From: Shewanella marina JCM 15074
GTDB lineage: Bacteria > Pseudomonadota > Gammaproteobacteria > Enterobacterales > Shewanellaceae
Reading direction: 5' to 3'
DNA length: 64,000 bases
Assembly: GCF_000614975.1 (NCBI RefSeq)
Contig: NZ_BALM01000004.1
Coordinates: 164,001 to 228,000, forward strand
A program made the position numbers and the translations under genes. Positions within the stretch are counted from its first letter, which is position 1. Every line of letters begins with the position of its first letter. The notes beneath the pieces are model-generated. The model saw nothing but the letters and a program-made list of their open reading frames with translations, had not been told where the DNA came from and did not search any database. This document shows positions 9,723-18,781 of the stretch, piece after piece.

Positions 9723-10454
9723 ACTCACCGCTGTTTGTTGGGGTTGCTGATATTGGTAGCTAAGCAATTTGATATCAAGTTGCTTGCTGCCTTTTTCATA
9801 ATGAGTTAAGCGAATGGGCAAATAACCTAATTTAGGTGCCATCCAAAAGAAGGTTTGGCGCTTTTTACTTTTGCGTATAACTTCAATTTTTACGGTGTCA
9901 TATGTACCACTGTCAATGGTTAGACGTTCTTTACCAATGACTTTGAATTTATACTCGTCAACTTCATTTTCTTTAATGATTTTAAAATGCAGATCTTTTT
10001 TATCAGCTTGCATATCCAGTCTAAATTGCAATTGTGCCATCAAAGGGTCAAATAAATTCAGGCTGTAATCATACTCACCTCGTTCGTCTTTATAGCGGGT
10101 ATAAACTTTACCCTGAGCTGTAGCAAATGCAGTTTGTTCACTGAAATCGCGGCCGGTGCCTTGTCTATTTTGAGTAAAACGCTGTGGTTTTAAGTGATCA
10201 CCATCTAAGGTAAATTCACTTTTGAGTTGGCGATCATCAGATAAAATAAGCAAACTTAATTTACTGTCTAAGGTGTAGGTGAAATGATTACCGTCACGGG
10301 TAAGCTTATAAGTCGCTTCACCTAAATTAATGCTGCCATAATCAACTTCATAAGTGGCAGTTTGAGGCGTGATAGCAGAAATAACTTCATTGGCGGATGC
10401 AGTAGCAATAAAGCTTATTGAGGCGATACAAACGGATAAAAAACGTATCAACAA
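9711..10454 (-). CDS. DUF3108 family periplasmic protein
   Basis: The protein of about 247 residues has a signal peptide (RFLSVCIASISFIATASANE) followed by an all-beta region typical of DUF3108: ATYEVDYGSINLGEATYKL, FTYTLDSKLSLL, LFDPLMAQLQFRLDM, ERLTIDSGTYDTVKIEVIR and FWMAPKLGYLPIRL. No function is established. I place the start at TTG 10454, because AAGGAG sits six bases upstream; the longer open frame to 10538 reads through the preceding gene. The stop overlaps the yafJ 3' end by 12 bases. Confidence 0.8.
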   Translation of the reverse strand: MLIRFLSVCIASISFIATASANEVISAITPQTATYEVDYGSINLGEATYKLTRDGNHFTYTLDSKLSLLILSDDRQLKSEFTLDGDHLKPQRFTQNRQGTGRDFSEQTAFATAQGKVYTRYKDERGEYDYSLNLFDPLMAQLQFRLDMQADKKDLHFKIIKENEVDEYKFKVIGKERLTIDSGTYDTVKIEVIRKSKKRQTFFWMAPKLGYLPIRLTHYEKGSKQLDIKLLSYQYQQPQQTAVSLQQ

Positions 10455-10464
10455 GGAAAACTCC

Positions 10465-10809
10465 TTAATAAGGTAAAGAAAGAACAAGTGTCGCGATATC
10501 AGCTTGCCATAAGTATTGAGACAATTGCACCTTGCCATGGTTCACGCTGATACCTTCTTGTTTTAATAAGGCAATCTGCTTTAAATATAATGGATGTTGC
10601 TTAGGAAAAGCAATTTTGCCTTGTGAATTAACCACTCGGTGCCACGGAATATCGGTTAATCCATTTTGATTAGCGTGCTGTAACGATTTAGAAACTTGTC
10701 TTGCTCGGCGCGGAAATCCCGCTAAATCAGCAATGCGGCCATAAGATGAAACTTGGCCATAAGGGATCAGCTTGACCACGTGACATATTTGTTTATCAAT
10801 CTTTTTCAC
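10465..10809 (-). CDS. MGMT-like alkyltransferase-like protein (ATL, YbaZ type)
   Basis: The 114-residue protein has the DNA-binding domain of O6-alkylguanine transferases but the active-site PCHRV is replaced by PWHRV (residues 60-64). That Trp substitution defines the ATL class, which flips out and flags O6-alkylguanine lesions for nucleotide excision repair without removing the alkyl group. The helix-turn-helix region with the arginine finger is visible in GRIADLAGFPRRARQVSKSL. A GTG start at 10809 is followed by KKIDKQICHVV. The stop lies 11 bases upstream of the DUF3108 start, so the two are probably cotranscribed. Confidence 0.88.
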   Translation of the reverse strand: MKKIDKQICHVVKLIPYGQVSSYGRIADLAGFPRRARQVSKSLQHANQNGLTDIPWHRVVNSQGKIAFPKQHPLYLKQIALLKQEGISVNHGKVQLSQYLWQADIATLVLSLPY

Positions 10810-10967
10810 TTATTTTTTTATTCCAATTAAAAGTAATACCATCAAGTATGAAACATTTTTAAGCGTTTAAGCCATTCGCTTGTAATAATCGATAACCTCT
10901 ATTAGCGATTTATAAATGAATCAGTCATAATAGCAGCCATTATTTAAGTAAGAGAGTTATTGCCATC

Positions 10968-11462
10968 ATGGCTGTATTAGATATTTTAACTATTCCTGAT
11001 GAACGTTTAAAGCGTCCAGCAAAACCAGTTGAAGATGTAGCCGCTGTTCAAGGCTTTATCGACGACTTAATTGAAACCATGTATGTAACTGAAGATGGCA
11101 TTGGTTTAGCGGCAACTCAAGTGGGCAGTGAGCACGCGATTATCATTATTGATTTATCTGAAGAACGTGATTCGCCAGTGGCTTATATAAACCCTGAAAT
11201 CGTTGAAGCTACAGGTGAGTATATTGGTGAGGAAGGCTGCTTATCAATTCCTGGTTATCGTTCAAAAGTAAAACGTTTTGAAAAAGTTAAAGTGACAGCA
11301 CTTGACCGCGAAGGTAATCCTGTTGAAGTTGAAACTGATGATTTCTTAGCGATTGTGCTACAACATGAAATTGATCATCTACGTGGTAAAGTGTTTATCG
11401 AACACTTATCAATGATGAAACAGCAAATGGCACTGAATAAAGTGCGTAAGATGCGTAAGTAA
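10968..11462 (+). CDS. def: Peptide deformylase
   Basis: This enzyme removes the N-formyl group from nascent proteins. All three family motifs are present: GIGLAATQVG (motif 1), EGCLSIPGY (motif 2 with the metal-ligand Cys) and QHEIDHLRG (motif 3, HExxH metal ligands and catalytic Glu). Its 164 residues fit the family. It is not next to fmt, so it is probably an additional copy rather than the fmt-linked one (inference). A ribosome site AGAGAG lies about 13 bases before the ATG. A terminator follows. Confidence 0.92.
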   Translation: MAVLDILTIPDERLKRPAKPVEDVAAVQGFIDDLIETMYVTEDGIGLAATQVGSEHAIIIIDLSEERDSPVAYINPEIVEATGEYIGEEGCLSIPGYRSKVKRFEKVKVTALDREGNPVEVETDDFLAIVLQHEIDHLRGKVFIEHLSMMKQQMALNKVRKMRK

Positions 11463-11486
11463 TATTAAGACTGATGTTATAAAATG

Positions 11487-11510
11487 CCCAGCTAAGCTGG
11501 GTATTTTTTT
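11487..11510 (+). terminator. Rho-independent terminator after def
   Basis: CCCAGC, three-base loop, GCTGGG, then TATTTTTTT. It ends 12 bases before the next start codon, so the DTW gene must have its own promoter or rely on read-through. Confidence 0.8.
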
Positions 11511-11521
11511 ATGGAAATTTG

Positions 11522-12004
11522 ATGCAGATTATTTTATTAACCCATGAGCGAGAGTGTGACAGGCCTACTAATACCGGGCAACTTGCATTGAAACTCTTTC
11601 CTGACATATGTCGTAAGCTAGTGTGGTCTCGCACTAAGCCTGATGTTGAATTAGTTAAGGCTTTTGCAGAACAAAAGGCGTGGTTATTGTTTCCTGAGAC
11701 GACAGAACAGATCACTCCGCATCGGTTGCTTGATGATGATGCTGTTGAGCTACCAGAGGTGGTTGTGCTGTTAGATGCAACTTGGCAAGAAGCACGAAAA
11801 ATGTATCGCCAAAGTGCTTATTTGAAACAAGCTAATACTTGTAGTTTTAACCAGATTACGCCTTCTTCATATAGTAAAAGACGCAATCAAATTGAAGGTG
11901 GACTATGCAGCGCAGAATGTATTGAGTTATTGCTACGGCTTGATCATAGAGAGTCGCAAGCGCAGCAATTGGCAAGTGCGTTCTTAGCGTTAAATAACAG
12001 TTAG
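11522..12004 (+). CDS. DTW-domain protein, probable tRNA aminocarboxypropyltransferase
   Basis: The 160-residue protein carries the DTW signature: LLTHERECDRPTNTG at the start, LLDATWQEARKMYRQS in the middle and SSYSKRRNQIEGGLCSAECIE later. DTW/TDD proteins such as E. coli TapT transfer the aminocarboxypropyl group of SAM to uridine in tRNA (acp3U). This one lacks the N-terminal zinc-cysteine extension of YfiP, so it is a short subtype; its tRNA position is not predictable from the sequence. A TTG codon three bases upstream is in frame but the ATG at 11522 is preferred. The 3' end overlaps the convergent gene by 15 bases. Confidence 0.8.
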   Translation: MQIILLTHERECDRPTNTGQLALKLFPDICRKLVWSRTKPDVELVKAFAEQKAWLLFPETTEQITPHRLLDDDAVELPEVVVLLDATWQEARKMYRQSAYLKQANTCSFNQITPSSYSKRRNQIEGGLCSAECIELLLRLDHRESQAQQLASAFLALNNS

Positions 12005-12667
12005 ATAAATACATAAGAAATGGCTTACTGCACCTGCAAGTACAAATAAATGCCAGATTGCGTGGTTATAAGGGATTTTTTTAACCACGTAAAAAATGAC
12101 ACCTGCACTATAAAACAGACCGCCAATCAGTAACAGATAAAAGCCCAGTTGACTCATATGTGTAATTAAATCATGCATGACCGTAATACATAACCAGCCC
12201 ATTCCGAGATAGAGTACTAGGCTCATTTTTTTGAATTTATGGATAAAAAGCGTTTTGCATATAATGCCAATAACGGCAAGTGACCAAATTGAAATAAGCA
12301 CCACTGTCGCACTTGTTTGGCTCAGTGCAATCAGCATCAGTGGTGTGTAAGTTCCAGCTATGAGTAGATATATTGCACAATGGTCAGCAATTTTTAGTTT
12401 GTATTTTAAGGCTGGGTTAGTTGCACTATGGTACAGCGTTGAACATAAAAATAGGGTGATGATACTTAAGCCATAAATCGTAATACCAGCAAGTTGAATG
12501 TCGTTAAGCTGGTTTGATATGCCTTTTTGCAACATTAAGATTAACCCGATAATACCGGCGATCACGCCAATACCATGACTCACCGCATTAGCAATTTCTT
12601 CTGCAACGGTATAAGTACACATTTTACAGTGTATATCGATGGGTTGTTTGACAGGAACAACTGACAT
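11990..12667 (-). CDS. trhA: TrhA/hemolysin III family membrane protein
   Basis: The 225-residue protein has seven hydrophobic segments and the HlyIII/PAQR signatures: EEIANAVSHGIGVIAG, a serine-bearing LCSTLYHSATN segment, KIADHCAIYLLIAGTYTP and a final HNHAIWHLFVLAGAVSHF-type helix. The conserved His and Asp residues could hold a metal, as in the PAQR/alkaline ceramidase superfamily. E. coli TrhA is involved in membrane-energy homeostasis; 'hemolysin' is a historical name. The N-terminus carries an unusual CKMC pair (residues 15-18). Monocistronic. Confidence 0.85.
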   Translation of the reverse strand: MSVVPVKQPIDIHCKMCTYTVAEEIANAVSHGIGVIAGIIGLILMLQKGISNQLNDIQLAGITIYGLSIITLFLCSTLYHSATNPALKYKLKIADHCAIYLLIAGTYTPLMLIALSQTSATVVLISIWSLAVIGIICKTLFIHKFKKMSLVLYLGMGWLCITVMHDLITHMSQLGFYLLLIGGLFYSAGVIFYVVKKIPYNHAIWHLFVLAGAVSHFLCIYLTVI

Positions 12668-12848
12668 TTTAAAATCCTTAAACTCTTAATTACGGTCAGC
12701 ATATCAGTTAATAATTAACAATGCACCAATAAGCGTACAGCTGTAAGCTTAAATTGGTGTGGGTATACGTTGTCGCATTATTCAGTGTTTTTATCAATGA
12801 GTTATGATATTTAATTTATTTGCGTGTAAACTTTTTAGAGTATTTGGG

Positions 12849-13916
12849 TTACTGTTGTTTTCTCTCAACATCCTTTGGCAAGTTGTTTTTAGTGGCTTTA
12901 AGCTCACCAAGTAGCGGTCCTTGATGCAGTTTTTCTGGCCAATTGAGTAACATCATCGCTAATACATTTCGATGTTCTCCCATGGCTAAACTTGGATTGC
13001 CTCTAGGAGAGGGGATAAAACGGATATTAGGATCATATGAGTTAGTGATAAATGCCTGAGTTTTAGCGACAACGGGGTTGTCTGCTTGATTGGCAAGCAA
13101 GAAACTAATACCAACCTCTGCCACAATATCATCGGTGGCATCTGCTAATATGCGGTCAATATTTTGTTCAAAATAATCTAAAATCCATGCGAACTGTTTT
13201 GCATCTACAGGCTGTTGGTAATATTCACTGGCGGCAAATACAAAGTGAGTCATGCCATAAAGCTTATTTCTAAATTGGGCTTTAGTTAGCTGGTTATCTT
13301 CTTGACTTGGATAGGTTTTTTTAAAGGCTTGCGTATATTGTTCAATATAGTCACCTACACCAAGTTGTTTGGCCCAATAGACATAATTAATCAGCTGCGC
13401 CGCCCAGGCTTTGATCATGGCAGGATCAGTTAATGGCTTGGTTAAATCAGTCTTTTTTAAATAGGCCAACATCTGCTCGTTACATGGGCCAGTTAAATCA
13501 AACTCATTAATTCGGCTGGCATATCGAAGCAGTAGATCACTTGCAAAGATAAATTCAGGAAAGGGGGCGAGTGCTTTTTTACGTGCTTTTGCTCTAGGGC
13601 CTTTACCAAGCTGCGAAATCGTCAGTTGTGATTGCTTAGTAATAAAGCCCGGCGTATTGATTTGGCATGCATAAAATTGCTGTGCATTCGTTACCGCATA
13701 TAAGTCGATTAAAGCAGCATTGGCATATTGTGCATCACCTGTCATACGGTACATTCTTATACCATAATGGCCTTGTATTCGCGGTGGCAGCTGATATAAA
13801 TGCTGCTCTAAATTTTGCTTAATCCCATGATAAACAACCTCGGTATCATTTGCTTGAACTGTAGCGCTCATTAATGTGGTTAACAGGGCAAGTGATAGGG
13901 TATTTATGCTGCGCAT
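12849..13916 (-). CDS. DUF3541 secreted protein, last gene of the ligase operon
   Basis: The 355-residue protein has a signal peptide (MRSINTLSLALLTTLMSATVQAND) and is rich in helices. I assign it to DUF3541 from memory of Shewanella/Vibrio proteins; no biochemical role is known. Helical-toroid-like regularity (LAPFPEFIFASDLLLRYAS, NKLYGMTHFVFAASEYY, EQNIDRILADATDDIVAEVGISFLLANQ) is compatible with a six-hairpin-like enzyme or scaffold, but that is speculation. I chose ATG 13916 because AGGAGG precedes it by seven bases; the open frame runs to 14003 inside the M3-like gene. It shares 71 bases with that gene's 3' end. Confidence 0.65.
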   Translation of the reverse strand: MRSINTLSLALLTTLMSATVQANDTEVVYHGIKQNLEQHLYQLPPRIQGHYGIRMYRMTGDAQYANAALIDLYAVTNAQQFYACQINTPGFITKQSQLTISQLGKGPRAKARKKALAPFPEFIFASDLLLRYASRINEFDLTGPCNEQMLAYLKKTDLTKPLTDPAMIKAWAAQLINYVYWAKQLGVGDYIEQYTQAFKKTYPSQEDNQLTKAQFRNKLYGMTHFVFAASEYYQQPVDAKQFAWILDYFEQNIDRILADATDDIVAEVGISFLLANQADNPVVAKTQAFITNSYDPNIRFIPSPRGNPSLAMGEHRNVLAMMLLNWPEKLHQGPLLGELKATKNNLPKDVERKQQ

Positions 13917-15558
13917 GAGTAATCCTCCTGATAAGCGATGCTGGTGTGATATTTCCGCCAAGTAATTGTTGTAATTGCGTAGTGAGGGAGTCTTGTTGTT
14001 CATTGACGATCAGTAATGTAAAAAAACGTAAAGCGTCGTGGCATTGTTGACTATGTTGAAACAACAGATCTGCTAATGCTTGTTGCCATAGAGCTTGATA
14101 AAAAAGTGGGCCATCGAATGCGATCGCATTATAACTATAACGATAGGCTTGGGGCATTGGCCAAGTGCCAGAAAAACTTTGTCTAAATGCGGCTTCAAGT
14201 ATGTAATCGGGTAAGTTTTGATAAACGTTAAGTGCAACTTTAGCTCTAAAAACGTTTAATTGTTGTTGATAAGCTTGGATATAGGCTAATCGAGGATTGT
14301 TAGGCAGTTGGTACTCTTGTTGTAACTGATAATTGATATATTGACTGAGCCACAGCTCTGCAATGTGACTCGAATCTTGTGTATCACCTAAACTGTTATT
14401 GAGATAATAATGCCCACCTCGCGCTAAGCTAACAATGGCTTGAGCAAGAGCGTCACTATATTGTTCAATCTGTCGTCCATGTTTAAATTGTTTAGGCAAA
14501 GACAGTGCAATTTGACCAAATTGCACACCTACAACGGTTTGCTTAAGCTTAGCCATGCGAATTTTATTACTATCAAATAAGCTAATATTGCCTAATAGGC
14601 GCTGATCAAGGTAAACCCGCAGTGTATGATTCGTCACCTGTTCAAATGAGAGTCCAAAATTATTTAAGAGTTGTTGGCTGCTATTAAGTAGCTGGTGTTG
14701 ATTAAGTTTAAATTTAGGGTGACTCAATGCTTTTATATCTTGGCCTATGTCCCATGGTGTCGTGGTTAATTTATGGGTTTGGCTGTCCAGAAACTGTTGT
14801 ACCAGCTCAGGAGTATTGAGTTGCTGCATGCTTAATTGTTGTATAGCAAAGTTGGCAAAGCCTGTTTGTTTAGCATGCTGTTGTCGCAAATTAATAATAT
14901 TTTCTATTGGTTGTTTATTTTTAACTACAGCGCGAGCTTGAAACGCTAACCATACCTGACGACGACAATCCGCATTGGTTTGTTTAAGTAAATATAAGGC
15001 AATATTTTGATCAAATGCTTGGGCTTTATTATTACTATTTTCAATGCGACATTGGGGATTATTAAAGGTTAAGCTGAGATCTTGATTATTGAGATTTTGT
15101 TTGGTCGTTGCTTGAGATGTATGTAACTGGGATTTTTGAGTTTGGTCGAATTTTAATTGTGTCAGTTGCAGCCAGCGCTGAGCTAGTTTATTGATGTCAC
15201 GGTTACGGTTATTGCGACCATTAGCAATGAACTGTTGTAGTCCATTTGAATTTAAGACATCGGCCATTTCATCTGCAATATGCAGTTGGCATTGTAATAA
15301 ACCTTCTTGTTGGGGCAGAGACAGAGACAAACTACGATAATAGCTAATTCTATCATTGAGATTGTGTAAGCCAATGAGGGTCTGTTCTAGTTGCTGTGCT
15401 TGAATTTCGATGCTGTTATTGACATCAAATAGAGCCGTTAACTTTGGCGCAAACGACAAACATTGCTCGGTAAACAGCCCAAGGGGAGAGATAGGCTCCG
15501 CTTGGGCTGAGATGTTGATTAAGCTAAAACAGCTAGCCAGCAAAATTCGCTTTAGCAT
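13846..15558 (-). CDS. Degenerate M3 (thimet-type) metallopeptidase-like periplasmic protein
   Basis: The 570-residue protein has a signal peptide (MLKRILLASCFSLINISAQA) and a long helical body of M3 oligopeptidase style: NADCRRQVWLAFQAR, IENIINLRQQHAKQTGFANFA and a late DGPLFYQALWQQALADLLFQ segment. The HExxH zinc motif expected near ALAQAIVSLARGGHYYLNN is absent (no Glu, one His) and the downstream EIPSQ-type motif is reduced to SSHIAELWLSQ. I therefore predict a catalytically dead binding protein (inference). Its start overlaps the ligase 3' end by 26 bases, and its last 71 bases contain the Shine-Dalgarno and start of the DUF3541 gene, which is tight translational coupling. Confidence 0.55.
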   Translation of the reverse strand: MLKRILLASCFSLINISAQAEPISPLGLFTEQCLSFAPKLTALFDVNNSIEIQAQQLEQTLIGLHNLNDRISYYRSLSLSLPQQEGLLQCQLHIADEMADVLNSNGLQQFIANGRNNRNRDINKLAQRWLQLTQLKFDQTQKSQLHTSQATTKQNLNNQDLSLTFNNPQCRIENSNNKAQAFDQNIALYLLKQTNADCRRQVWLAFQARAVVKNKQPIENIINLRQQHAKQTGFANFAIQQLSMQQLNTPELVQQFLDSQTHKLTTTPWDIGQDIKALSHPKFKLNQHQLLNSSQQLLNNFGLSFEQVTNHTLRVYLDQRLLGNISLFDSNKIRMAKLKQTVVGVQFGQIALSLPKQFKHGRQIEQYSDALAQAIVSLARGGHYYLNNSLGDTQDSSHIAELWLSQYINYQLQQEYQLPNNPRLAYIQAYQQQLNVFRAKVALNVYQNLPDYILEAAFRQSFSGTWPMPQAYRYSYNAIAFDGPLFYQALWQQALADLLFQHSQQCHDALRFFTLLIVNEQQDSLTTQLQQLLGGNITPASLIRRITHAQHKYPITCPVNHINERYSSSK

Positions 15559-16477
15559 AAGCTACGCGTTCTTCCACTGTTGCGGTTGGACCTTTAATCG
15601 ATTCAACATGTTGTAGACGAGGTAATAGACCTTTGCCATTGGCGATTTGGATTGCCAGTCCGGGTCTTGCATTTAGCTCTAATAGTAAAGGGCCTTTTGA
15701 CTGGTCAAGTACCATATCTGTGCCTAAATAGCCCATTTCACACATTTCATAAGCTTTAGACGCGGTATGTAATAATGTATCCCAGTGGGGGACGACTATG
15801 TCAATTAGCTTCTTACCTGTGTCTGGGTGAAATTCAATTGGGCTGTCAAACTGCACCGCATGCAAGCCTTTACCTGTCGCAATATCAACACCAACACCAA
15901 CCGCCCCCTGATGTAAGTTGGCCTTGCCATCAGAGGCACTGGTTGATAGTCGTAACATCCCCATGACGGGATAGCCTTTAAAGACGATAAGACGGATATC
16001 GGGTACGCCTTCATAGCTATAGCCATCAAATACAGGGTCAAACTCAATTAATCCTTCAACAATAGCAACATCAGGTTTACCGCCTAATGAGAATAAACCA
16101 CTGAGAATATTTGAAACGTGGCGATCAAGTTCTGACGGGGTAACTTCATTACCATTTGGTTTGAAATAACGGTCATCTACAACTTTCGTAATAACCAGAA
16201 TCCCTTTACCACCAGAGCCCTTAGACGGTTTAATCACAAAACCCGTCCGGCCTCGTACCATTAGCGTAATTGATGCAATTTGATGTTGCTCATGTATGAC
16301 ACCAATTAGATCAGGTACTGCAATATTATTGTCTAACGCTAACTGTTTTGTGGTTAGCTTGTCGTCAACGCGTTTATAGAATTTACGTGGGTTATAGCGT
16401 GAAATATAATCAATATTACGTTTGTTCATATTTAACACGCCATTACGACGTAATTGCGAAGGCAGAGCAAACATCAT
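15533..16477 (-). CDS. RimK-related alpha-L-glutamate ligase-like ATP-grasp protein
   Basis: The 314-residue protein is an ATP-grasp amidoligase: the glycine-rich ATP lid FVIKPSKGSGGKGILV (about residues 81-96), the acidic strand EGLIEFDPVF, DIRLIVFKGYPVMGMLRLS and the metal-binding LLLELNARPGLAIQIAN. It matches the RimK-related glutamate-ligase-like family. Such enzymes couple ATP to amide-bond formation between a carboxylate and an amine. The substrate is unknown. A start at ATG 16477 is three bases after the 7TM stop; an internal MNKRNIDYISRYNPRKF at residue 17 is an alternative. No signal peptide: cytoplasmic, while its operon partners are envelope proteins. Confidence 0.85.
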   Translation of the reverse strand: MMFALPSQLRRNGVLNMNKRNIDYISRYNPRKFYKRVDDKLTTKQLALDNNIAVPDLIGVIHEQHQIASITLMVRGRTGFVIKPSKGSGGKGILVITKVVDDRYFKPNGNEVTPSELDRHVSNILSGLFSLGGKPDVAIVEGLIEFDPVFDGYSYEGVPDIRLIVFKGYPVMGMLRLSTSASDGKANLHQGAVGVGVDIATGKGLHAVQFDSPIEFHPDTGKKLIDIVVPHWDTLLHTASKAYEMCEMGYLGTDMVLDQSKGPLLLELNARPGLAIQIANGKGLLPRLQHVESIKGPTATVEERVAYAKANFAG

Positions 16478-16479
16478 AT

Positions 16480-17985
16480 TTACTCTCCCGCCAAAGGCTT
16501 GAAGCGTTTTAGTTCCAGTAAACGGTAGCCTGTATATTGGCCCATGAGTAGTACCATGGCTAAAATCACCAAGTGAATACCTAAGAAGTTAAATACCCAA
16601 TATTGAATCCAGCTAGTACTCATGGCTAAGTAAGCCAGTGTTGCTACAAATAGGCTGCCACCACCTTGTACGACGACTTCTTTAGCACCTTCCTCTTCCC
16701 ATAAAATCGACATACGCTCAATTGTCCATGCCAAAATAATCATTGGGAAGAAAGTAATGGTTAAACCTTCACTTAAACCAAATTTATAAGACAACACAGT
16801 AAACAGGCCAATAATACCGATAACCACAATAATTACTGCTGATATTCGTGATATGAGCAAGAGGTTAAGCCGTGATAGATAAGAGCGGATCATCAACCAA
16901 AAGAGACAATCAGTAAGAAGCCAACTAAACCTGTAAGTAGGGTCGTTTGAATAAAAGCGAGTGCAATTAGCACTGGCATAAAGGTACCAGATGTTTTAAG
17001 ACCTACAATGACTCGCAGGAATACTACAACTAACACACCGATTGGGATTAATAAGATACCTTTGAATAAACTTTGTTCTTCAATAGGCAATTGATACAAC
17101 GAGAAGTCAAAACTTACTTTGACTTTTTATTAAATCAATAGAAGTCGCTAATGCAGAGCGAGTATCTTGGAGCATAGAGAAACTGGCTTGTGAGTTAACA
17201 CCACCAATCACATCTAATACCGACTGACCGTCACGTTCCCATAATAGTAGGTTGTCAGGTCGGCCTTGTTCACCCGTTGCTGGGTTGAATAGATGCCATT
17301 GATTATCTTGGTAAACCTCAACAAAAGGCACTAATTCTTGATGACGACGCTGATCTTCTAGATATAAACCATTTACGATCCGTGCAGGAATACCTTTGGC
17401 ATGCAGCATGTTCATAAATAAAGTGCTTGGTTTATTTGAAGACAGCAATAGCTCAACATTTTGACTACGATCTTGCGCAGTTAATGCTTTCATTAATTGT
17501 TGAGCGTAAGAGATATTAGAAGCACTTCGTGACCAGACTTCAGCAATAACTTGCTCTGCTGCTACTTTTTCAGTGGCAGGCCAAATATAAGGGACTGGTG
17601 TCGCTGGCACAGTATCGGTATTTAAATCACTTTGACCGGTTGGGATCAAGGTGACTTTATAGTATAGATCTTGCTTACCTTGAGCCTCTCGAGTGGACCA
17701 TACCGCGCGACGCTCATGGTGTTCGTCAGTGATACTTAATCCATAACCTGGAGAGGTGGTATTTTCAGCTAAAATTTCAAAGGCTGGATCTTGTGGTAGT
17801 GCAAATGAAATTTCAGCAGGCTCACCTGTACCTTGGAAGCTAATTTTGGCATCAATTGCCCAGCTTTGAACTTGTTTACCCGGTAAAAAAGGCACATTGT
17901 GTTCGATGCCACGATAAATGCTGGCACTAATACCCACAATAAATAATAGGGCAACTAAGATATAAAACGGTCTTTTAGATTGCAT
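16480..17985 (-). pseudogene. Inactive transglutaminase fused to 7TM protein, frame broken twice
   Basis: As given, three short frames lie end to end: 17985-17107, 17099-16893 and 16896-16480. Removing one T from TTTT at about 17109-17112 and adding one T at about 16895 gives a single 501-residue protein. It has an N-terminal TM helix (FYILVALLFIVGISASIY), a periplasmic transglutaminase-like domain lacking the catalytic Cys (NKPSTLFMNMLHAKGIPARIVNG), then seven hydrophobic helices starting LPIEEQSLFKGILLIPIGVL. This is exactly the fused Pfam architecture (inactive transglutaminase plus 7TM). The reading SKFDFSLYQLP and SFGLMIRSYL across the joins fits the family. Probably a membrane hub that presents or senses a peptide for the neighbouring ligase and protease. 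Confidence 0.82.
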
Positions 17986-17996
17986 TATCGCTCCAA

Positions 17997-18758
17997 TTAC
18001 TTAGCTGAAGTAGTTGTTTGAGGAGTTGTTACAATAGGTTGTTTACCGTGGATAAAACTACGTCCAACGTCGACAACCGCAATATCTTGCATAAACTTAC
18101 GACCTAACAGTAATGGATAGTCTAAATGACTTCGATCGGTTAAGTTCAGGTCAGTTTCAGCAGTATATTTACCTATTTGTAAATGGGCATGGATAACTGG
18201 TCGACGGTCATCTTTTTGGTCGGCATTCTGTTTGATGCGCACAAAACGAGTGACTTCAGACTCAAAGGTTTTTGGATCTTTATCTTTGCCTTGTGTATAA
18301 ACATCAAATTTTACCCAGTCTTTACCATCGCGCTCAAAAACTTGGATATTATGAGCATCAAGTGAAGAGGATTCAGCACCAGTGTCAATTCGTGTCTCAA
18401 AACTACTTTTAAGTTCATCAATGTAAACTTGTTCAACTTGGCCAAGAATAAACTTTTCACCCAATGGTGATGGCGGGCATTCCGTTGGCACCTTAACCAG
18501 TTTTTCTTTAACAGGTTGATTTATTTTTTTTAAATCACGCTCAATTTTTTGCAATTGTTGGCTCAATTGAGTCAGCTGTGTTGCTTGCTGGCTATTTGCT
18601 TGACCGACCTCAGCTAAAATTTGTTGCTTCTGTTGTGCCAGACTAGAATCCAGTTGTTCTACATTTACTGGACTTGGTAGTTTTTGTTGTTGCTCTGTTA
18701 AAACACAGCCAGTTAGGGTTGTGGTTAACATTGCAACGGCGATCATCGACTTTGACAT
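17997..18758 (-). CDS. Retropepsin-like aspartyl protease lipoprotein (RimB/DUF785 family)
   Basis: The family is annotated 'ATP-dependent zinc protease', but its fold is that of single-domain aspartyl proteases. Here the active-site motif DTGAESS sits at residues 125-131 and the second conserved strand is HLDYPLLLGRKFMQDIAVVDV. The N-terminus has a lipobox (TTTLTGC, Cys18), so this is an envelope lipoprotein; residues 30-90 form a Gln-rich coiled coil. RimB-type enzymes cut the peptide bonds made by RimK-like ligases, which fits the ATP-grasp ligase two genes downstream. It begins 23 bases after cmoB and ends 11 bases before the transglutaminase-7TM gene. Confidence 0.85.
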   Translation of the reverse strand: MSKSMIAVAMLTTTLTGCVLTEQQQKLPSPVNVEQLDSSLAQQKQQILAEVGQANSQQATQLTQLSQQLQKIERDLKKINQPVKEKLVKVPTECPPSPLGEKFILGQVEQVYIDELKSSFETRIDTGAESSSLDAHNIQVFERDGKDWVKFDVYTQGKDKDPKTFESEVTRFVRIKQNADQKDDRRPVIHAHLQIGKYTAETDLNLTDRSHLDYPLLLGRKFMQDIAVVDVGRSFIHGKQPIVTTPQTTTSAK

Positions 18759-18781
18759 AGTGCTTCCTGTTTACTATTTAG

